DNA of 48,126 bases from Bog-473 sp049513455 (GTDB taxonomy: Bacteria > Actinomycetota > Acidimicrobiia > Acidimicrobiales > RAAP-2): contig JBEKWB010000030.1 of NCBI GenBank assembly GCA_049513455.1, forward strand, positions 1-48,126, written 5' to 3'. The notes below the pieces were generated by a model, which searched no databases, was not told the DNA's origin, and saw only the letters and a list, made by a program, of their open reading frames with translations. The position numbers were made by a program, and so were the translations under genes. Every line of letters begins with the position of its first letter. Positions within the stretch are counted from its first letter, which is position 1. Below, one piece after another: positions 34,451 to 42,159 of this stretch.

Positions 34451-34897
34451 TCACCAGGGCCCACCTTCGCCGTCCCCGACCGTCTCCGCGGGAGGCTCGG
34501 CGTCGCCGACGCCCGCCTCTGCCGCCAACTTCTGGACCTCGCGCCGCACGAGCAAGAGGAACGACGTGGCCACCGGCCATCCCGCGTAGAAGGCCAGTTG
34601 GACGCAGAGCTCCTCGAGCTGGGCGGAGTCGAGATCGCCGGACTCGAGGGCGGCCCGCACGTGGAAGGGGGTGATGTCGTCGCGGCCGAGGATGGCCAGG
34701 AGCGTGAGGTTGATCAGCCGGCGGTCCCGGACGCTCAGCCCGGGCCGGGACCAGAGCCCCCCGAACACCAGCTTGAGGGCCAGATCGTCGAGCGAACCGA
34801 CCGGCGCCGTCGGGGCGGGGAGCGAGCCCATCACCTCGGCCCACATTTCGTTGCCCTTGTCGAGCAGGTGGCCGAACGGGTCGTCGGTCATGGCCAT
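34451..34897 (-). CDS. carboxymuconolactone decarboxylase family protein
   Basis: A 148-residue all-alpha protein of the gamma-carboxymuconolactone decarboxylase family. LSVRDRRLINLTLLAILGR and ELCVQLAFYAGWPVATSFL match the conserved helices. There is no CxxC, so it is not the AhpD-type peroxidase subgroup. The true activity in this family ranges from decarboxylation to lactone handling. Starts at ATG 34897 (or 34891, six bases inside). It is convergent with the 32728 gene and divergent from the SnoaL-like gene at 35069, with an inverted repeat in the shared promoter region. Confidence 0.88.
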   Translation of the reverse strand: MAMTDDPFGHLLDKGNEMWAEVMGSLPAPTAPVGSLDDLALKLVFGGLWSRPGLSVRDRRLINLTLLAILGRDDITPFHVRAALESGDLDSAQLEELCVQLAFYAGWPVATSFLLLVRREVQKLAAEAGVGDAEPPAETVGDGEGGPW

Positions 34898-34932
34898 CGC
34901 ACCGTTCGGCTTCGCAAGGTCGGCATGGAGCG

Positions 34933-34999
34933 ACAGTACAGCGACGAATGGCGGCGGGCACGGGTGCCTCCGCGCGCCGCCATTCCCACCTTGTAGCGT
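34933..34999. promoter_or_regulatory. divergent promoter region with inverted repeat
   Basis: TACTGT on the minus strand (34933-34938) is a candidate -10 for the CMD gene, and TAGCGT on the plus strand (34994-34999) for the SnoaL-like gene. Between them AATGGCGGCG (34947-34956) pairs perfectly with CGCCGCCATT (34975-34984), with an inner GGCAC/GTGCC pair. Its central place between two promoters argues for an operator rather than a terminator. Confidence 0.45.
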
Positions 35000-35068
35000 G
35001 GTGCGCGCCCGGCCCCGGGACGGCAGCGTTGCCGTCGTCGGCCGTGCCGAAAGATCGGGGGGTTCGAC

Positions 35069-35536
35069 ATGGACAAAGAACTACAGGAGCTGGTGGACCG
35101 GCGGGCGATCGACGACCTGCTCCTCCGGTACACGACGGCGCTCGATACGCGGCAGTGGGATCTCCTCGACCAGGTCTTCACGACCGACGCGCAGATCGAC
35201 TACGCCACCTCGGGGGGCATCAAGGGCAACCTCGAGGACCTCAAACGTTGGTTCCGCGAAGAGGCGTTCACCCCCTTTTTGTCGTGGCAGCATCACCTGA
35301 CCAACATGGCGGTCGAATTGGACGGCGACGTCGCGACCGGGAGGACCAGCGTCTACAACCCGTTGGCGTTCATCGGCGAGGACGGTGCCAGTGCCGTGCT
35401 GCATGTGGGCGCGTGGTACGACGACCGCTTCGCCCGCACTCCCGACGGGTGGAGGATCACCGAGCGATCGCTCGGCATGGCGTGGACCGACGGCCCGTTT
35501 CCCGCCACGGTCTCGGCCCTTCCCGACACCCCTTGA
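35069..35536 (+). CDS. SnoaL-like (NTF2-fold) protein
   Basis: A 155-residue nuclear-transport-factor-2-like protein. RRAIDDLLLRYTTALDTRQWDLLDQVFTTDAQIDY is the N-terminal helix and first strand with the family's Arg-Tyr and Asp, and WQHHLTNMAVELDGDVATGRTSV continues the cone. GGGGGG lies 5 nt before the ATG. Relatives in steroid and polycyclic degradation act as isomerases or dehydratases, but no catalytic set is certain here. It differs from the longer SnoaL-like protein at 30097. The next gene is 157 bp downstream with its own promoter box. Confidence 0.85.
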   Translation: MDKELQELVDRRAIDDLLLRYTTALDTRQWDLLDQVFTTDAQIDYATSGGIKGNLEDLKRWFREEAFTPFLSWQHHLTNMAVELDGDVATGRTSVYNPLAFIGEDGASAVLHVGAWYDDRFARTPDGWRITERSLGMAWTDGPFPATVSALPDTP

Positions 35537-35652
35537 CGCACCCGCCAGGTCGGCGTCATGACCGGGGCCATGGCGCTCCGGTTCGGTCGGCGGTACCGCC
35601 CGGTCTGGCGTGGGGGAGCGGTGGCCCAGACGGGGGCGCCCACGGATTCGGA

Positions 35653-35658
35653 TACTGT
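35653..35658 (+). promoter_or_regulatory. -10 box (TACTGT) before the 35694 amidohydrolase
   Basis: TACTGT lies 35 nt upstream of the GTG at 35694, with AGGAGGGAG in between as ribosome site. No clear -35 is seen. Confidence 0.4.
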
Positions 35659-35693
35659 ATGCAGATCCGGTTCGACATTCAGGAGGGAGAGTC

Positions 35694-36926
35694 GTGAGCA
35701 CAGCCTCAGGTATCCGGCCCGACGTGAGCGACGAGGTGGTCGCCCGCATCCCGCCCATCGTCGACCTCGACGCCCACCTGGTCGAGCCCGAAGACGTCTG
35801 GACGGCCCGCCTGCCCGCCAAGTACCGCGAGATCGGCCCCCACGTGGAATACCTCCCGGGGGGCCACGCCATCTTGGACGGGGGCGGCTACATCGAAGAG
35901 CCGGGCACCGAAGGGCCCCTGGCGGCCTGGTGGTTCTACGAGGACCACCAGTACTCGGTCAAGCGCCTCATCGCCGCGGCGGGCTATCCGGCCGATGAGA
36001 TCACCACGGCGGGCATCACCTTCGACGAGATGCGCCCGGGCTGCTGGCAGCCCAAGGAGCGCATGATCGACAACGAGACCAACGGCATCGGGGCCCAGAT
36101 GTGCTTCCCCAACTACCCCCGCTTTTGCGGCCAGATCTTCCTGCGGGCCAAGGACAAGGAACTCGCCCTGCTCTGCGTCAAGGCCTACAACGACTGGATG
36201 GTGGACGAATGGGCCGGCCCCAGCGAGGGCCGCCTCATCCCGTTGTGCCTGATCCCGCTGTGGGACCCCCAGCTGGCGGCTGAAGAGGTGCGGCGCAACG
36301 CGGCCCGCGGGGTCAAGGCGGTGTGCTTCAGCGAGCTGCCCCCCTTCTTGGGGCTGCCCAGCATCTACTCGGGTCACTGGGACCCCTTCTTCGCCGCCTG
36401 TAACGAGACCGGCACCGTCATCGCCTGTCACATCGGCTCGGGCACCAAGACCCCCCAGACCAGCCCCGACGCCCCCGACGCCGTGGCCGGGACCATCATC
36501 TTCGGCAACTCCGTCTCGTCGATGACCGACTTTCTGTACTCGGGCGTCTTCTTGCGCTACCCGAACCTCAAGGTCCTCTACGCCGAAGCGCAGGTGGGGT
36601 GGATCCCCTACCTCTTGGAGCGCATCGACGACGTGTGGGAGACCCATCGGGGCTGGAGCCACAGCCACGAGTACACCAACGAGAAGCCCTCGGCCATGTA
36701 CCACGACCACGTCTACTCCACCTTCTTCAAGGACCCCGTCGGCATCCGCCTGCTCGACCAGATAGGCGAGGACAACGTGATCTTCGAGAGCGACTACCCC
36801 CACCAAGACGGCACCTGGCCCTACACCCGCGAGCAGGCCGCCCTGCAGTTCGGCCACCTCGACCAGGCCGTCATCGACAAGATCGCCCGGGGGAACGCCC
36901 TGCGCCTGCTCGGCCTGGCGGGCTGA
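35694..36926 (+). CDS. amidohydrolase family protein (COG2159/PF04909-like)
   Basis: A 410-residue TIM-barrel enzyme, paralogue of the gene at 27858. IVDLDAHLVEPEDVW shows the D-x-H metal motif, DEMRPGCWQPKERM and AYNDWMVDEWAGP are shared family blocks, ACHIGSGT gives the mid-barrel His, and FESDYPHQDGTWP the Asp. The GTG at 35694 follows AGGAGGGAG, so the longer upstream frame is rejected. It heads an operon with the isomerase-like gene (18 bp) and the SDR (1-nt overlap). Codon use in 36000-36900 looks strongly biased to C-ending codons, perhaps a sign of high expression. Decarboxylation or hydrolysis of a carboxylated compound is likely. Confidence 0.9.
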   Translation: MSTASGIRPDVSDEVVARIPPIVDLDAHLVEPEDVWTARLPAKYREIGPHVEYLPGGHAILDGGGYIEEPGTEGPLAAWWFYEDHQYSVKRLIAAAGYPADEITTAGITFDEMRPGCWQPKERMIDNETNGIGAQMCFPNYPRFCGQIFLRAKDKELALLCVKAYNDWMVDEWAGPSEGRLIPLCLIPLWDPQLAAEEVRRNAARGVKAVCFSELPPFLGLPSIYSGHWDPFFAACNETGTVIACHIGSGTKTPQTSPDAPDAVAGTIIFGNSVSSMTDFLYSGVFLRYPNLKVLYAEAQVGWIPYLLERIDDVWETHRGWSHSHEYTNEKPSAMYHDHVYSTFFKDPVGIRLLDQIGEDNVIFESDYPHQDGTWPYTREQAALQFGHLDQAVIDKIARGNALRLLGLAG

Positions 36927-36944
36927 GGCCTCTGTTGGGGCACC

Positions 36945-37742
36945 ATGATGCGGGCCACGCTGCCGGATCTCGTTGCCGTCGCGGGCTCGGCCGGTTTCGA
37001 TGCCGTCTCGATCACCCCGGCCATGTATGCCGACGCCCTGGCGTCGGGGATGTCCGTGGGCGACATCCGCCGGCGCTGTTCCGATGCCGGCGTGGAGGTG
37101 TCGTTGATCGATCCCCTGATGTCCGCGCTGCCCGGATCCCCCGACCCCGATCACGCCGGGGGGAGGTTCGGCGCGCTCTTCCGCTACGGCGAGGACGACT
37201 GCTACCGCATCGCTGAGGCGCTCGACGTTGGAACGGTCAATGTGGCCCACTACATGGGGGCAGAAGTCCCGGTGGCCGCGCTGATCGACGCCCTCGGCAC
37301 CCTGTGCGGGCGGGCCGCGTCACACGGGCTCCGGGTGCTGCTGGAGTTCATGCCCGAAGGATCCGTTCCCGACCTGGCCACGGCGCTGGCGATCGTGCGG
37401 GCGACGGGCGCGGCGAACCTCGCCGTGATGCTCGACACCTGGCACTTCTTCCGGACCGGCGGGACGCTCAATGATCTGGAGGGCCTGGCCCCCGGCGAGG
37501 TGGGCGGGCTGCAGGCCAGCGATGCCCCGGCTGCGCAACAGGGGATGATCGAGGCGCGCGTGAACACCCGCCTCCTTCCGGGCGAGGGGGCGATCCCCGT
37601 CGCAGCGGTGATCGACCGGGTGTTGACCGGCGATCCGGACGCGTTCATCGGGGTTGAGGTCTTCAGTGACGATCTCAACCACCTCACGCTGGCCGAGGCT
37701 GCGGCCCGGGCCCGGGCCTCCATGCGCGAGGTGATGGCCTAG
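36945..37742 (+). CDS. sugar phosphate isomerase/epimerase-like TIM-barrel protein
   Basis: A 265-residue protein of the xylose-isomerase-like/AP-endonuclease 2 barrel family. FDAVSITPAMYADAL, LRVLLEFMPEGSVPDL, LAVMLDTWHFFRTGG and FIGVEVFSDDLNHLTL carry the acidic and His residues that bind metal in this family (Glu of LLEFMP, Asp-x-x-His of LDTWHF, Glu of GVEVFS). The N-terminus starts slightly later than in most relatives, so the real start could be missing a few residues. The stop TAG shares its last base with the following GTG start. Reaction unknown; epimerisation or isomerisation of a hydroxyketone is typical. Confidence 0.85.
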   Translation: MMRATLPDLVAVAGSAGFDAVSITPAMYADALASGMSVGDIRRRCSDAGVEVSLIDPLMSALPGSPDPDHAGGRFGALFRYGEDDCYRIAEALDVGTVNVAHYMGAEVPVAALIDALGTLCGRAASHGLRVLLEFMPEGSVPDLATALAIVRATGAANLAVMLDTWHFFRTGGTLNDLEGLAPGEVGGLQASDAPAAQQGMIEARVNTRLLPGEGAIPVAAVIDRVLTGDPDAFIGVEVFSDDLNHLTLAEAAARARASMREVMA

Positions 37743-38530
37743 TGCCCGGGCGTCTCGTGGGGAAGGTGGCGCTCATCACCGGGGCGGCCCGGGGGCAGGG
37801 CGCCGCGGAGGCCCGCCTGTTCGCAGAGCACGGTGCCCGAGTGGCCGTGACCGACGTCGCCGACACCGACGAGGTGGCGGCCGAGCTCGGCGACCACGCC
37901 CTGGCCCTGTCCCTCGACGTGGCCGAGGAGGCCCAGTGGGCCGGTGCCGTGGGGGCCACGGTCGAGAAGTTCGGCCGCCTGGACATCCTCGTCAACAACG
38001 CGGGGATCGGATTCCCTCCCCGCCCCCTGGGCGACGAGGAGATGGAGCACCATCACAAGGTGTGGGCGGTCAACGCCGACGGCGTCTATCTCGGGATCCG
38101 CGCCGTCGCGCCGGTCATGTCGGCCCAGGGCGCCGGGTCCATCGTGAACATCTCGTCTATCGACGGCCTGGCCGGCGTGGCCGGCATGATGAGTTATACG
38201 GCCTCGAAGTTCGCCGTGACCGGCATGACCAGGACCGCGGCCCTCGAGTTGGGCAGGCACGGTATCCGGGTCAACTCCATCCATCCCGGGGTGATTGCGA
38301 CACCCATGCTCGACGCCGCCCCTCCCGAAACGCTCGAGCGGCTCCAGCGCGTGCTCGACCGCCAACCCATTCCCCGGATGGGGACGGCGGAGGAGGTGGC
38401 CTACCTTGCCCTCTATTTGGCGTCGGACGAGAGCAGCTACTGCACCGGGGCGCAGTTCGTGATCGACGGAGGTCACCTCGCGGGGCCGTACCGCGAAGGG
38501 TACGGCCCCGATGGTGACGCGGGCGCCTGA
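37742..38530 (+). CDS. SDR family oxidoreductase
   Basis: A 262-residue classical SDR. KVALITGAARGQGAAEARLFA is the cofactor motif, ILVNNAGIGF the NNAG strand, NISSIDG and YTASKFA the catalytic Ser, Tyr and Lys. VTDVADTDE after the second strand has an Asp, which favours NAD(H). It resembles 3-alpha/20-beta-hydroxysteroid and 3-oxoacyl reductases. It begins with a GTG overlapping the upstream TAG by one base, so it is coupled to the isomerase gene. Convergent with the LLM gene at 38569, with 38 bp between. Confidence 0.9.
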   Translation: MPGRLVGKVALITGAARGQGAAEARLFAEHGARVAVTDVADTDEVAAELGDHALALSLDVAEEAQWAGAVGATVEKFGRLDILVNNAGIGFPPRPLGDEEMEHHHKVWAVNADGVYLGIRAVAPVMSAQGAGSIVNISSIDGLAGVAGMMSYTASKFAVTGMTRTAALELGRHGIRVNSIHPGVIATPMLDAAPPETLERLQRVLDRQPIPRMGTAEEVAYLALYLASDESSYCTGAQFVIDGGHLAGPYREGYGPDGDAGA

Positions 38531-38568
38531 AAGAGCGACGAACCGCTACTGGGTTCTGATCGTCGCCC

Positions 38569-39705
38569 TCAGGACTTGGCCGCCGCCGCCTGCCGGTAGC
38601 GGGTCGTGCTGTGCAGCGGCTCGGTGTCGATTTTCGGGATGACGTACTCCCCGAGCAGCGCGATGGTCTCCTTGGCGGCTTCGAGGTCCTCCCCTGACAC
38701 CCCGAAGGCGATTTGGTCGCAGCCGGCGGCCTCCCACCGGCGGCACTGCGCGAGCGCCTGGTCCGGGTCACCCACGATCGCCGCACCCACCTCGGCCATG
38801 CCTTGGACCGCCGCGAGGTCGAGGTCGGGGATGAGCTCGGGCCAGTACGGGACGCCTTCGGGGTGAGGGAAGGTGTCGTGATAGCGGAACACGTTGCTCT
38901 GGAGGTAGTTGAGCTTGGCGTCGAGGCACTTCTGGTAGCCGGCCTGGCTGTCCTCGGACACGAAGGCCGCCGTGCACACCATCACGTTGTCGTTCACGAA
39001 GGCACCGATCGGCTCCGCGTTGGCCACGGCCTTCTTGTATTTGTCCAGGATCGCCTCGAGATCGGCGATGGAGCCGATGGAGAAGCCCAGCACCCCGAGC
39101 CCCTTGCGGGCGGCCATCTCGTAGCTCGACAGGTTGCCGGCGGCGTACCACATGGCCGGGTGGCCGGGTCCCCATGGCTTGGGGAGCACCTTGCGGGGTG
39201 GGAGTGACCAGAATTTGCCCTCGTAGCCCTCGTACTCGTCCTGCAGCCACATTTTGGGGAACTCGGCGATGACGTCCTCCCAGATCTCCTTGGTACCGCT
39301 GAGGTCCTCCATGCCGGGGAGGAAGCCGAGGATCTCGTGGCTCCCGGCACCCCGCCCGGTGCCGAACTCGAACCGGTTGCCCGACAGGTGGTCGAGCATG
39401 GCCACCCGTTCGGCCACCTTGGCCGGGTGGTTGACCTGGGGCAGCGGGTTGAAGATGCCCGAGCCGAGGTGGGCCCGCTCGGTGGCGTGGGCCAGGTAGC
39501 CCAAGAAGACGTCGTTGGCCGACAGGTGGGAGTACTCGTAGAGAAAGTGGTGCTCACTGGCCCAGATGTACTTGAAGCCGGCCTTGTCGGCCGCAATTGC
39601 CAGCTCCAGGTCCTCCATCAGGGCGGTGTGCTCGGCGTCGGGATCTGCGGCCGACCTCCACTTCGGGATGTACCCCTGGACGAAAATTCCGAACTCCATT
39701 GGCAT
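38569..39705 (-). CDS. LLM class flavin-dependent oxidoreductase
   Basis: A 378-residue luciferase-fold protein and clear paralogue of the gene at 1462. By eye well over half of positions are identical, including WASEHHFLYEYSHLSAND, the HLGSGIFNPL block and FGTGRGAGSHEILGFLPGM. Divergence concentrates in residues 12-40 and the last 40, where substrate choice may lie. The ATG at 39705 lies 9 nt after GGAG; an ATG six bases inside is also possible. The 378-bp upstream gap holds a KstR-type palindrome. It is not obviously in an operon. Confidence 0.9.
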   Translation of the reverse strand: MPMEFGIFVQGYIPKWRSAADPDAEHTALMEDLELAIAADKAGFKYIWASEHHFLYEYSHLSANDVFLGYLAHATERAHLGSGIFNPLPQVNHPAKVAERVAMLDHLSGNRFEFGTGRGAGSHEILGFLPGMEDLSGTKEIWEDVIAEFPKMWLQDEYEGYEGKFWSLPPRKVLPKPWGPGHPAMWYAAGNLSSYEMAARKGLGVLGFSIGSIADLEAILDKYKKAVANAEPIGAFVNDNVMVCTAAFVSEDSQAGYQKCLDAKLNYLQSNVFRYHDTFPHPEGVPYWPELIPDLDLAAVQGMAEVGAAIVGDPDQALAQCRRWEAAGCDQIAFGVSGEDLEAAKETIALLGEYVIPKIDTEPLHSTTRYRQAAAAKS

Positions 39706-40083
39706 GGCTCATGTCTCCTGGTTCTGCGGCATGGTCGCCGCCGGTAAATAGGCATCGGAAGTGCTGTGCAACTGGAGCTGTGGATGGCGCGCCCCCGTAG
39801 CCCTCAGATTAGAACGTGTTCCACTCGTCGTGTGACCAAACCCGCTCAACCCCCTCTGCGTTGATTGCATTGCCCACGGACGGCACGCAACCGACCCGAC
39901 CTCGTCGAGCCGGTGGCCCTTCGCTGAGTGGTGCCCGACAACCGTGGTCGGAAGTCTGTCTGGGCCATGGCTCGGCTGTCAAAATCAACTATTCGAAATG
40001 GCGAGCCCGCGCGCCGGCCCTCGTTGCAGGCCGTGGCGCGTGGGCATAGACATGCGTCGGACGCGGTGGAGGAGAGGGGACCG
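39706..40083. other. 378-bp divergent intergenic region
   Basis: It separates the LLM gene (minus) and the SDR gene at 40084 (plus). The one clear element is the palindromic TAGAACGTGTTCCA at 39810-39823. The short frames inside lack ribosome sites or recognisable protein sequence. The right end carries GAGAGGGG before the SDR start. Confidence 0.55.
39810..39823. promoter_or_regulatory. KstR-type TetR operator candidate
   Basis: TAGAACGTGTTCCA fits TnnAACnnGTTnnA, the consensus I recall for mycobacterial KstR, the regulator of sterol catabolism; related TetR proteins use similar sites. It lies 105 bp upstream of the LLM ATG and 261 bp upstream of the SDR ATG. One site alone is weak evidence. 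Confidence 0.4.
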
Positions 40084-40836
40084 ATGGGGAGGCTGGAGGG
40101 CAAGGTCGCGATCATCAGCGGGGCGGCTCGGGGGATCGGCGGTGCCGCGGCCAGGTTGTTCGTCGGGGAAGGTGCGCAGGTCGTGCTGGGTGACATTTTG
40201 CAGGAGGAAGGGTCGGCGCTGGCCGAGGAGTTGGGCGAGTCCGCCCGTTTCCAGCTGCTCGACGTGACCGACCCCGGGTCGTGGGAGGCCGCCGTGACGG
40301 TGGCGCAGACCGCCTTCGGGCCGCTGACGACCCTGGTCAACAACGCGGGCGTGGTCGCCCTCCATTCGGTGGCCGATGTCCTTATCCCGGAGTACGAACG
40401 GGTCATCGCGGTCAACCAGACCGGGGTGTTGCTCGGGATGCAGGCTGCATACCGAGCCATGTCGCCGCAGGGGAGCGGCTCCATCATGAACGTCTCGTCC
40501 ACCGCGGCCATGTCGGCCTACCCCGGCATCATCTCCTACGTGGCATCGAAGTGGGCGGTGAGGGGGATGACCAAGGCCGCCGCACTGGAAATGGCGTCGA
40601 GCGGCATCCGGGTCAATTCGATTCACCCGGGGCAGATCCAGACGGCGTTGAACACCGGGTCGGCCACGGCGGGGATCCCGCTCGGCTGGCGTGGCGTCCC
40701 CGACAACATCGCATGGCTGATGGTGTATCTGGCGTCGGACGAATCTGCCTTCACCACGGGGACCGAGCACGTGGTCGACGGAGGCGAGACGGTCATTCTG
40801 GGCACGACGGCGGTGCAGGTGCGCCCCTCGCCATGA
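40084..40836 (+). CDS. SDR family oxidoreductase
   Basis: A 250-residue classical SDR. KVAIISGAARGIGGAAARLF is the cofactor motif, LVNNAGVVAL the NNAG strand, NVSSTAAM and YVASKWAVRGM give Ser, Tyr and Lys. LGDILQEE after the second strand has an Asp consistent with NAD(H). It is close to 3-alpha-(20-beta)-hydroxysteroid dehydrogenase-like and 3-oxoacyl-ACP reductase-like SDRs. GAGAGGGG precedes the ATG at 40084; the long upstream open frame has no family sequence. It is 57 bp before the thioesterase gene, which has its own promoter box. Confidence 0.9.
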   Translation: MGRLEGKVAIISGAARGIGGAAARLFVGEGAQVVLGDILQEEGSALAEELGESARFQLLDVTDPGSWEAAVTVAQTAFGPLTTLVNNAGVVALHSVADVLIPEYERVIAVNQTGVLLGMQAAYRAMSPQGSGSIMNVSSTAAMSAYPGIISYVASKWAVRGMTKAAALEMASSGIRVNSIHPGQIQTALNTGSATAGIPLGWRGVPDNIAWLMVYLASDESAFTTGTEHVVDGGETVILGTTAVQVRPSP

Positions 40837-40880
40837 CGTGTCGCGCCCGCAGGGCGCACTCGACGTCGGAGGCCGCCGTC

Positions 40881-40886
40881 TATCCT
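40881..40886 (+). promoter_or_regulatory. leaderless-type -10 box (TATCCT)
   Basis: TATCCT ends 7 nt before the GTG at 40894 with no ribosome site between, consistent with a leaderless mRNA for the thioesterase gene. Confidence 0.45.
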
Positions 40887-40893
40887 CTGCGCC

Positions 40894-41667
40894 GTGAGCC
40901 GGACCTCCAGCCAGACCCACGTCATCGACGAGCTCGGGTTCGAGCACTGGTTTGCCGACGGCCTGAGTTGTGGACGAGCGCGGGTCGTCCCGGGCATGTG
41001 CGTCCCGGGCACGCCGTTTGTCCGTATCGGTGTGCTGGCCATTCTGGCCGACCTCGTTTCCGGGCAGCCCGAATCGGGACCGGTCACACCGACGACCGAC
41101 CTCAGTGTGCATCTGGTCCGCGTGCGGCCCATGGAGTGGGTCAACCTGGCGGCGACGGTGCTCAAGGCCGGCGCCTCGCTGCTGTTCGTCGAGACGATGC
41201 TCACCGCGGACGACGAGCGTGAGCCGTTCGCCACCTCGCTCGCCACCTTCATGAGCCGGCCCGTCGAGCGGCTGGACCACCCGGACCCCGTCGACGTCCG
41301 GCTCGACCAGCCCTTCGCAGCGCGGATCGGTGCCGAGGTCCTTCGGCCCGGTGTGGTCGAGATGGCACCGCGCGCCGACATCCTCAATGCCTTTCACGGC
41401 ACGGTGCAGGGCGGGATCCTGGCGACGCTCGGGGAGCTCGCCGCCGAGTCGCTGTGGGGCGACGACGAGGCGCACCTGGTGACCGACCTCGACATCCGCT
41501 TCCTGAACCGGGTGAAGGTGGGGCCGGTCCGGGCCACCGCCCGTCGGGTGGTCGCCGGCCGGTGCGGCGAGGTGGTCGACGTCACGCTGCAGGACGCCGG
41601 GGACGCCATGCGTCCCGTGGCTCACGTGTCGACCACGTGCGTCCCGGTCGCAGGTGCACAACAGTGA
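40894..41667 (+). CDS. tandem hotdog-fold acyl-CoA thioesterase-like protein
   Basis: A 257-residue protein made of two hotdog domains. The second half is clearer: ILNAFHGTVQGGILATLGELAAES is the PaaI/YbgC-type helix-turn with the conserved H-G-T-x-Q-G-G, followed by LVTDLDIRFLNRVKVGPVRATAR, the central strands. The first half repeats this weakly (RIGVLAILADLVSGQ, TTDLSVHLVRV). Such proteins hydrolyse acyl-CoA esters to recycle CoA. It starts with a GTG next to a TATCCT box. With the tandem CoA-transferase and enoyl-CoA hydratase it supports CoA-thioester chemistry in this region. Confidence 0.82.
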   Translation: MSRTSSQTHVIDELGFEHWFADGLSCGRARVVPGMCVPGTPFVRIGVLAILADLVSGQPESGPVTPTTDLSVHLVRVRPMEWVNLAATVLKAGASLLFVETMLTADDEREPFATSLATFMSRPVERLDHPDPVDVRLDQPFAARIGAEVLRPGVVEMAPRADILNAFHGTVQGGILATLGELAAESLWGDDEAHLVTDLDIRFLNRVKVGPVRATARRVVAGRCGEVVDVTLQDAGDAMRPVAHVSTTCVPVAGAQQ

Positions 41668-41762
41668 CGGCGACATCGCCACCCTTGGCCAACTGCATGG
41701 CCAGTCAGAACGTCGTGTCATAGCAGGGCGTCACTGAACCATCTTCGGCACAATGCGCTGCG

Positions 41763-41906
41763 TCACTCGTCCTTTCCGCGCGAAACTTTGGAAGGGTGAG
41801 GCCCTGACTCGTGGTGACGCTCCCAGTGGTTGATAGCCGAGAGGGCCGCCCCGGCCAACGCGGCGCAGAAGATGAAGGTCACGATGACTGCCAAGACATT
41901 GTCCAC
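41763..41906 (-). CDS. 47-residue single-pass membrane protein
   Basis: A small gene from GTG 41906 to TGA 41763. Residues 3-25 (NVLAVIVTFIFCAALAGAAL and on) form one hydrophobic helix, followed by NHWERHHESG and a charged tail ending SRGKDE. The reading frame is supported by a clean hydrophobic-then-charged pattern rather than by a ribosome site, which is weak. It is divergent from the double ABC permease gene across an AT-rich gap. It might be a transporter accessory peptide; nothing more can be said. Confidence 0.5.
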   Translation of the reverse strand: MDNVLAVIVTFIFCAALAGAALSAINHWERHHESGPHPSKVSRGKDE

Positions 41907-42159
41907 GATCCGCGTCGACTCTCGATCTCACCGATTCAACCAGAGTTCGGCTCTGAGTACTGAAACCAATCGGGTGTTATCGGCTTCACGAAGTTCATTA
42001 AATAGGTGACGGCCCTCCAGGGACAGTCGATTTACAACTTATTAACGATGGCATCGATATTATTGAGATTTTGTTAGAGCGCGAAGGACCGTACGTCGCT
42101 GCTCCCTGCCTGGCGCCGTCGTCGACCGGCGCAACAATCAACGAGTGAGGTGAACACAC
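41907..42159. other. 253-bp AT-rich divergent intergenic region
   Basis: It separates the 47-residue membrane protein (minus) from the ABC permease (plus). The part 41935-42080 is strikingly AT-rich against its surroundings (TTCATTAAATAGG, TTATTAACG, GATATTATTGAGATTTTG). It contains a palindrome CGATG-G-CATCG (42046-42056) and several TATTAT-like boxes, but no -35/-10 pair at 17 bp. GAGGTGA just before 42160 is the permease ribosome site. It could hold promoters for both genes or a regulatory leader. Confidence 0.55.

Noticed and set aside
39816..40049. 77-residue plus-strand frame in the LLM/SDR intergenic region
   Set aside because: No ribosome site, compositionally random, not linked to the downstream gene.
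41731..41931. 66-residue minus-strand frame
   Set aside because: Arg/Gly-rich and overlapping in another frame with the 47-residue membrane protein, which has a far more protein-like sequence.
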